NCBI GenBank assembly: GCA_016218045.1
Contig: JACRFB010000039.1
Location: 1-64,000 of the forward strand
DNA length: 64,000 bases
Direction of reading: 5' to 3'
DNA from: Ignavibacteriota bacterium
GTDB lineage: Bacteria > Bacteroidota > Ignavibacteria > SZUA-365
The notes under the pieces are model-generated. The model made no database searches, was not told the origin of the DNA, and saw nothing but the letters and a program-made list of their open reading frames with translations. Shown here in pieces: positions 61,301 through 64,000 of the stretch (its first letter is position 1; every line of letters starts with the position of its first letter). A program made the position numbers and the translations under genes.

Positions 61301-62464
61301 CGACGTCGCTTCGGTGATGAGTGTATTGCCGTTGGGCAGGCGTTGATTGCCTCCGAGATGCGCGGAGAAAAAGGTCGAGCCGTTCGAATATGTCCACGAG
61401 GGCGCGGTCGGTCCGTAGGCCGTGCCCGGCGCTAGCGTGAAGTTGCCGCTTCCGTCCATAGGCAGCGTCAGCTCGACGATCGTTGATGCGCGCGCGGTAT
61501 TGCGGTTGTTAAAGGCGAGCATATGTCCTGCGCCAGGCAGGCCCGAGGGTATCCACCACGCGCAATGCACCACGTCGAACACTGTGCTGCCCGGCGCTCC
61601 GTAATTCGAGGGTTTGCCCCAGCGGTACAGGATGTCGCCGCCTTTTCCCCGTTTGCCGCCGCTGTGGCCTGCGGCTTCCGCGGTGGTGGTACCGTGGTCG
61701 ATAACGTACACTTCGTTGAAGTAATGCGAGGAAATGGCAATCAGGTCGAGGTCGGGATTGTAGCTCACGGCGTTGGCGTGCATCCAGTCGCCCCCGAAAC
61801 TCACCGTCCCGAGATTGATGTTGATCAGTTCCGGATGCTGTGCCACCACGCCGTAATTCGCGCGTGTCGGGAATTTGTCCTGCACGAGATGATCCCATAC
61901 ATGCCACTCCCATACGATGTTTCCTCCGTTCGAACCGATGGGCTGCACTTCGACGATATGTTCGGGCCACATTGTGACACCGGTCTGCCTCCCGGCCGCG
62001 GATGCCTCGGAGGCGGTCTTCACTTCGTAGGCAAGCAGCAGCACGTTGCCGTTGGGCAACGGCTCCACATCGTGATGCATCAGGTATTTCGAACTCGAGT
62101 ACGTGTACTCCCACACCACATTGCTGTTCCAGTCGATCTTCTGTATGCGCCCCGAACCGGCCGGCACGTTGAGCTGATTGCCCGGATTCAGCGCGGGCCG
62201 AAGCAGCAGTCCGTTCTCGAGGAGATACGTGGCATATCCACCCGAGAGCGCGTTCGTCCAGGTATGCACCGGTGAACCCTGCATGTCGATGAGGTAGGTC
62301 GTCTTGCTGTTTGTTGCATTGAACAGCGTGTAACCTGGATACGCCTGCGCGCGGACGGACTGCGATGCGCAGGCCGCGAGCAGCAGCACGAGAACAGCCG
62401 TGGGCCAAACACGGGCGTGATGGATGTCTGCACGAATAGCAGACACGTGTGTCCGTCGCTGCAT
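58373..62464 (-). CDS. Arylsulfotransferase-like repeat protein with Por-type sorting domain
   Basis: 1363 residues. N-terminal about 420 residues form an arylsulfotransferase-family propeller (HHDVEPLPNGNVLLLAYEV; WMHANAVSYNPDLDLIAISS; LPNGNTLITEATSGYLFEV). Then about seven repeats of 110-120 residues, each with a CxxxF.N.HTPVS-type start and a GW(T)V core, and a Por-type CTD (QNYPNPFTGSTTIVY). Likely a secreted surface protein; whether it acts on sulfate esters is unproven. The signal region holds LAAC, a lipobox look-alike, as well as a later SVRA-Q cut site, so lipid attachment is an alternative. The start has no clear ribosome-binding site. Confidence 0.8.
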   Translation of the reverse strand: MQRRTHVSAIRADIHHARVWPTAVLVLLLAACASQSVRAQAYPGYTLFNATNSKTTYLIDMQGSPVHTWTNALSGGYATYLLENGLLLRPALNPGNQLNVPAGSGRIQKIDWNSNVVWEYTYSSSKYLMHHDVEPLPNGNVLLLAYEVKTASEASAAGRQTGVTMWPEHIVEVQPIGSNGGNIVWEWHVWDHLVQDKFPTRANYGVVAQHPELININLGTVSFGGDWMHANAVSYNPDLDLIAISSHYFNEVYVIDHGTTTAEAAGHSGGKRGKGGDILYRWGKPSNYGAPGSTVFDVVHCAWWIPSGLPGAGHMLAFNNRNTARASTIVELTLPMDGSGNFTLAPGTAYGPTAPSWTYSNGSTFFSAHLGGNQRLPNGNTLITEATSGYLFEVSAAGNVVWQYQHPQEIARSLRYGVDYPGLSAMRDEVTIQQNTPCCYTMSVKNGNIAGKVINELLIEVAPGATIQSGATAPPGWTATLLNPRLLKYSSPGGVNPGATLGGFGLCFDGETGAVDATWKTQNSGTVLASGSWPLTTACIGPDSVSVNTGISDRKTCTYEWTLKNRNGAKRPLSGFELSILTPGYEWAEVTCPTIAGWNGTLLSATRARYAATAGMELATAGLLEPFITRLRPPSGASPVAVEWSSWDGGTLVTRDTLRLICSREAPMCDSASLVNESQTAARCTFDFRLDNLHTPSGPLHALRLRLLTPGAVFLLGGGSTRADTNVFDLTASPLASGATRSFPCVVDAAAATGPVRMAWESYAGGAVLCSGQFDLACLPPPKPTCDEYFDSKLIDCDYTTGFNNAHTPVSDVDGYRLRLLTAGASFAGITPPAGWTVTSSTSTTVEFHAASAIANGGSAGDFRFTLTPPAANSPVRLERCTRLGTTDVCPDTVTLQCAPFVKLHDRLNCLVDASACETRFGFENRHTPVSRVDRLSVTVLSAGDTILAASPVFGWVVDSLLPTRVIFRHTGGGIPNGQGAGNLAVSFLPGADDRVSFRWCTMFGNTVLDCADSILFCTRIERRCDSLGVLPTATACRFVTSFMNLRQPAALVDGAVARITTPGATLVQASAPGDWTITAQDGSHVVFRHNRGGITGNTGQTGFALTLAPPPGATRIALQWCTTSAGGDPCCDSMVVECEKKIELSDTLVFVPDTARPCCGRLMLLNRHTPLSAVTALEVRTLTAGVRIMTSHTGTPAGWLPASTPLVVSWTASGAGLAPGAQLDSCAVCFDNTAIAHADFRIGWESRDAIHTTGADSLLLACTGTVEARLPAALPLRATLDQNYPNPFTGSTTIVYGIERTTDLRLEIVDVSGAVLRTLVSGERAPGRYLVEWKAEGLPSGVYACRLRTRDLVLSRVMVLAR

Positions 62465-62525
62465 AGAGAGGTTCCGAGACTCGAGTGGAAGGAAATTGCC
62501 CCAACACGGAGGCGGGAAGGATCAG

Positions 62526-62534
62526 ATTATAGCA
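62526..62534 (-). promoter_or_regulatory. Possible extended -10 promoter of the sulfotransferase-like gene
   Basis: Leftward TGCTATAAT (62534-62526) is an extended -10 element, but the -35 region is poor. The leader is about 55 bases. Confidence 0.35.
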
Positions 62535-62602
62535 ATGACAAACAGGGAACACTGTAAGTTACCGCGGGCCCCGGAATCACGGGCGGCGCAGCACGCGCCG
62601 GC

Positions 62603-64000
62603 CTACAGGTAGTACAGGTATTTGAGCTTGAGCACGGCCGCCCTATCGCGCACAGTGAGCGGACTGAGTGCGAACTCCCCGCGCTGCTGCACTTCATTGA
62701 TCGCGAGGTAGAGCCAGCTTTTTGGAAGAAACTGCCAGGCGAAGCGGAGCCCCGCGAGTATTTGTTCCACCCGGTCCGTCATCATCGACGAGTGGTAATC
62801 GATGTACGAGATGTCGACGTACGCGTAAATGCTCAAGTCGTTTACGGGTATGAACGAGAGGAAGGGCCTCGTGTTCCATGTGATATCTTCGATATGCCGG
62901 TCAGGATCCCATTCCACAAATCCCTGGAACGATGATCCAACCTGAAGCATGTCCCATGGCCGCCAACTCGCTTCAAGTTCACCTCGAAAGAAATCGCCCT
63001 CATAGCCGCGCCGGAAGTTGTAGGTGTGGGCGAACTCGCTCCAGAAAGCCGCGCTCCATTTTGGCGATATCGAGAACCAGGTCGCGAGACTTGCCGCCGA
63101 GGATGTGTATTCGAACACACTATCTCGGGATCTGCCTGCCTCGAAGTTGAATTCGCCACCCCAATTCGAACGGAACTGCATGTTGAATCCGGCGAGCAGT
63201 TTCCGATCCGTGTATAAATCCGCGTGTTCATACGTAGCGGAGCCCCCCCCGTATGTGCTCAATTCGCGAAGTGATCCTTCCTCGAAGTACCAGCGCGGAC
63301 CAATGAGCGCGACGATGTCGCTCAGGCCACGCCAGGGCACGAAGCCGACGTCATCGATGTCGAAGCGATTGCCGATCGCTCGCGCCTTGACCGCCGCCGC
63401 CCAGTGTTCCTTCGTGAGTGTAAATCCCGCCGATGCGGCGTAGTCGCCCTTGTTCTCTCGCTGCGAGCGCGCGAGCTGCCAGGCGAGCTGCCAGTCGGCA
63501 TCACGCACCACCCCGTCGATGTCGAGAACTGCATTGGTTTTGTCGCCAGTCATTGCACCCACGGCGAGCGCGCCGATGCTGAATTTTTCGGAGCCGCTGG
63601 ATTTCACCCGGCCCGCCGCATAGGTCGTGCCGGGCACCACGTTCACGGCCGTGTCGGCACCGTATTCCTGCTCCGCCGCGCGCGCGACAAAACCGCCGTA
63701 CTCGACATCGCCCCAGCGCCCGAAGGCCTTTGCACCGACACTCAATGGAATCATGCTGCCGTCGGGAAGAATGCGGCCTATGCGGCGCGAGTAGAAGAGT
63801 TCGAGCGGCGAATAAAATCCGCTGTTCCGTTGTTTGCCCGAGGCCATGAACACCTCGTTGCCCTCGGTAAAGAAGGGCCGGCGCTCGCTGTAATAAGTTT
63901 CGTACCGCGAGATGTTGAACTCGAAGGGATCGGCTTCGATCTGTGCAAAATCGGGATTGGCTGTAAGCTGGAAGGTGAGCGTCTTCGAGGGATTGTAGAA
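62603..64000 (-). CDS. DUF5916-type outer-membrane protein (partial)
   Basis: The last 465 residues of a gene that enters from the right edge. The segment near the edge reads TANPDFAQIEADPFEF and ERRPFFTEGNE, the signature of the DUF5916 C-terminal barrel found behind a carbohydrate-binding family 9 domain in Bacteroidota. The rest alternates beta strands and ends with ...KLKYLYYL, an aromatic last strand typical of outer-membrane barrels. Function is unknown. The frame is open through base 64000, so the true start is outside the window. Confidence 0.75.
   Translation of the reverse strand, partial: FYNPSKTLTFQLTANPDFAQIEADPFEFNISRYETYYSERRPFFTEGNEVFMASGKQRNSGFYSPLELFYSRRIGRILPDGSMIPLSVGAKAFGRWGDVEYGGFVARAAEQEYGADTAVNVVPGTTYAAGRVKSSGSEKFSIGALAVGAMTGDKTNAVLDIDGVVRDADWQLAWQLARSQRENKGDYAASAGFTLTKEHWAAAVKARAIGNRFDIDDVGFVPWRGLSDIVALIGPRWYFEEGSLRELSTYGGGSATYEHADLYTDRKLLAGFNMQFRSNWGGEFNFEAGRSRDSVFEYTSSAASLATWFSISPKWSAAFWSEFAHTYNFRRGYEGDFFRGELEASWRPWDMLQVGSSFQGFVEWDPDRHIEDITWNTRPFLSFIPVNDLSIYAYVDISYIDYHSSMMTDRVEQILAGLRFAWQFLPKSWLYLAINEVQQRGEFALSPLTVRDRAAVLKLKYLYYL

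Overview
This 64 kb, GC-rich window (roughly 60-65 % by eye) looks chromosomal and comes from a member of the Bacteroidota/Chlorobiota/Ignavibacteriota (FCB) group. The evidence is type IX secretion machinery (a PorU-like C25 sortase and a PorV-like barrel), five proteins with Por-type C-terminal sorting domains, a TonB receptor with an N-terminal carboxypeptidase-regulatory-like domain, and promoters that fit the Bacteroidota TTG...TAnnTTTG pattern. The exact lineage cannot be fixed from this alone. No rRNA, insertion sequence, phage or CRISPR array was seen.

Layout. 0.2-11.8 kb is mostly housekeeping: an S1-like ribosomal protein, dapD, a thioredoxin-like/MauE-like pair, PduO-type adenosyltransferase, deoxynucleoside kinase, TonB receptor, a TPR protein, a tRNA-Lys/tRNA-Leu pair, a HAD phosphatase, a small outer-membrane protein and a GAF-type methionine sulfoxide reductase. 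12-28 kb is an envelope/secretion block: a polysaccharide flippase, PorU, PorV, an M6-like protein whose zinc motif is lost, a periplasmic HExxH/propeller/barrel protein, then CHASE2 and FecR proteins. 28.5-38.4 kb holds a ComM/YifB ATPase, an NAD(P)-binding SDR-like protein, a CnoX-like thioredoxin and a 1867-residue secreted protein.

38.6-49.4 kb is the most striking region, a hydrogen-metabolism locus. A receiver/PAS/histidine kinase and a sensory [FeFe]-hydrogenase fused to a histidine kinase run leftward. Running rightward from the shared upstream region are a lone response regulator, a NuoE-like subunit, a short NuoF-like subunit, the catalytic [FeFe]-hydrogenase, a membrane histidine kinase and the H-cluster maturase HydG. 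It reads as a self-contained module that makes, matures and regulates a hydrogenase in response to H2 and/or redox state. HydE and HydF are not in the window.

49.5-64 kb is accessory surface biology: propeller and arylsulfotransferase-like sorted proteins, three unfamiliar leftward genes (941-aa protein, probable lipoprotein, SH3/barrel protein), a WecG/TagA-type glycosyltransferase and a DUF5916-like protein cut by the right edge.

Two patterns recur. Many genes share a promoter geometry of TTG, exactly 20 bases, then TAnnTT. Several intergenic spaces carry short tandem arrays with 7-, 8- or 15-base units that begin at or within a few bases of a neighbouring stop codon, and two arrays have entered the start of a coding region.
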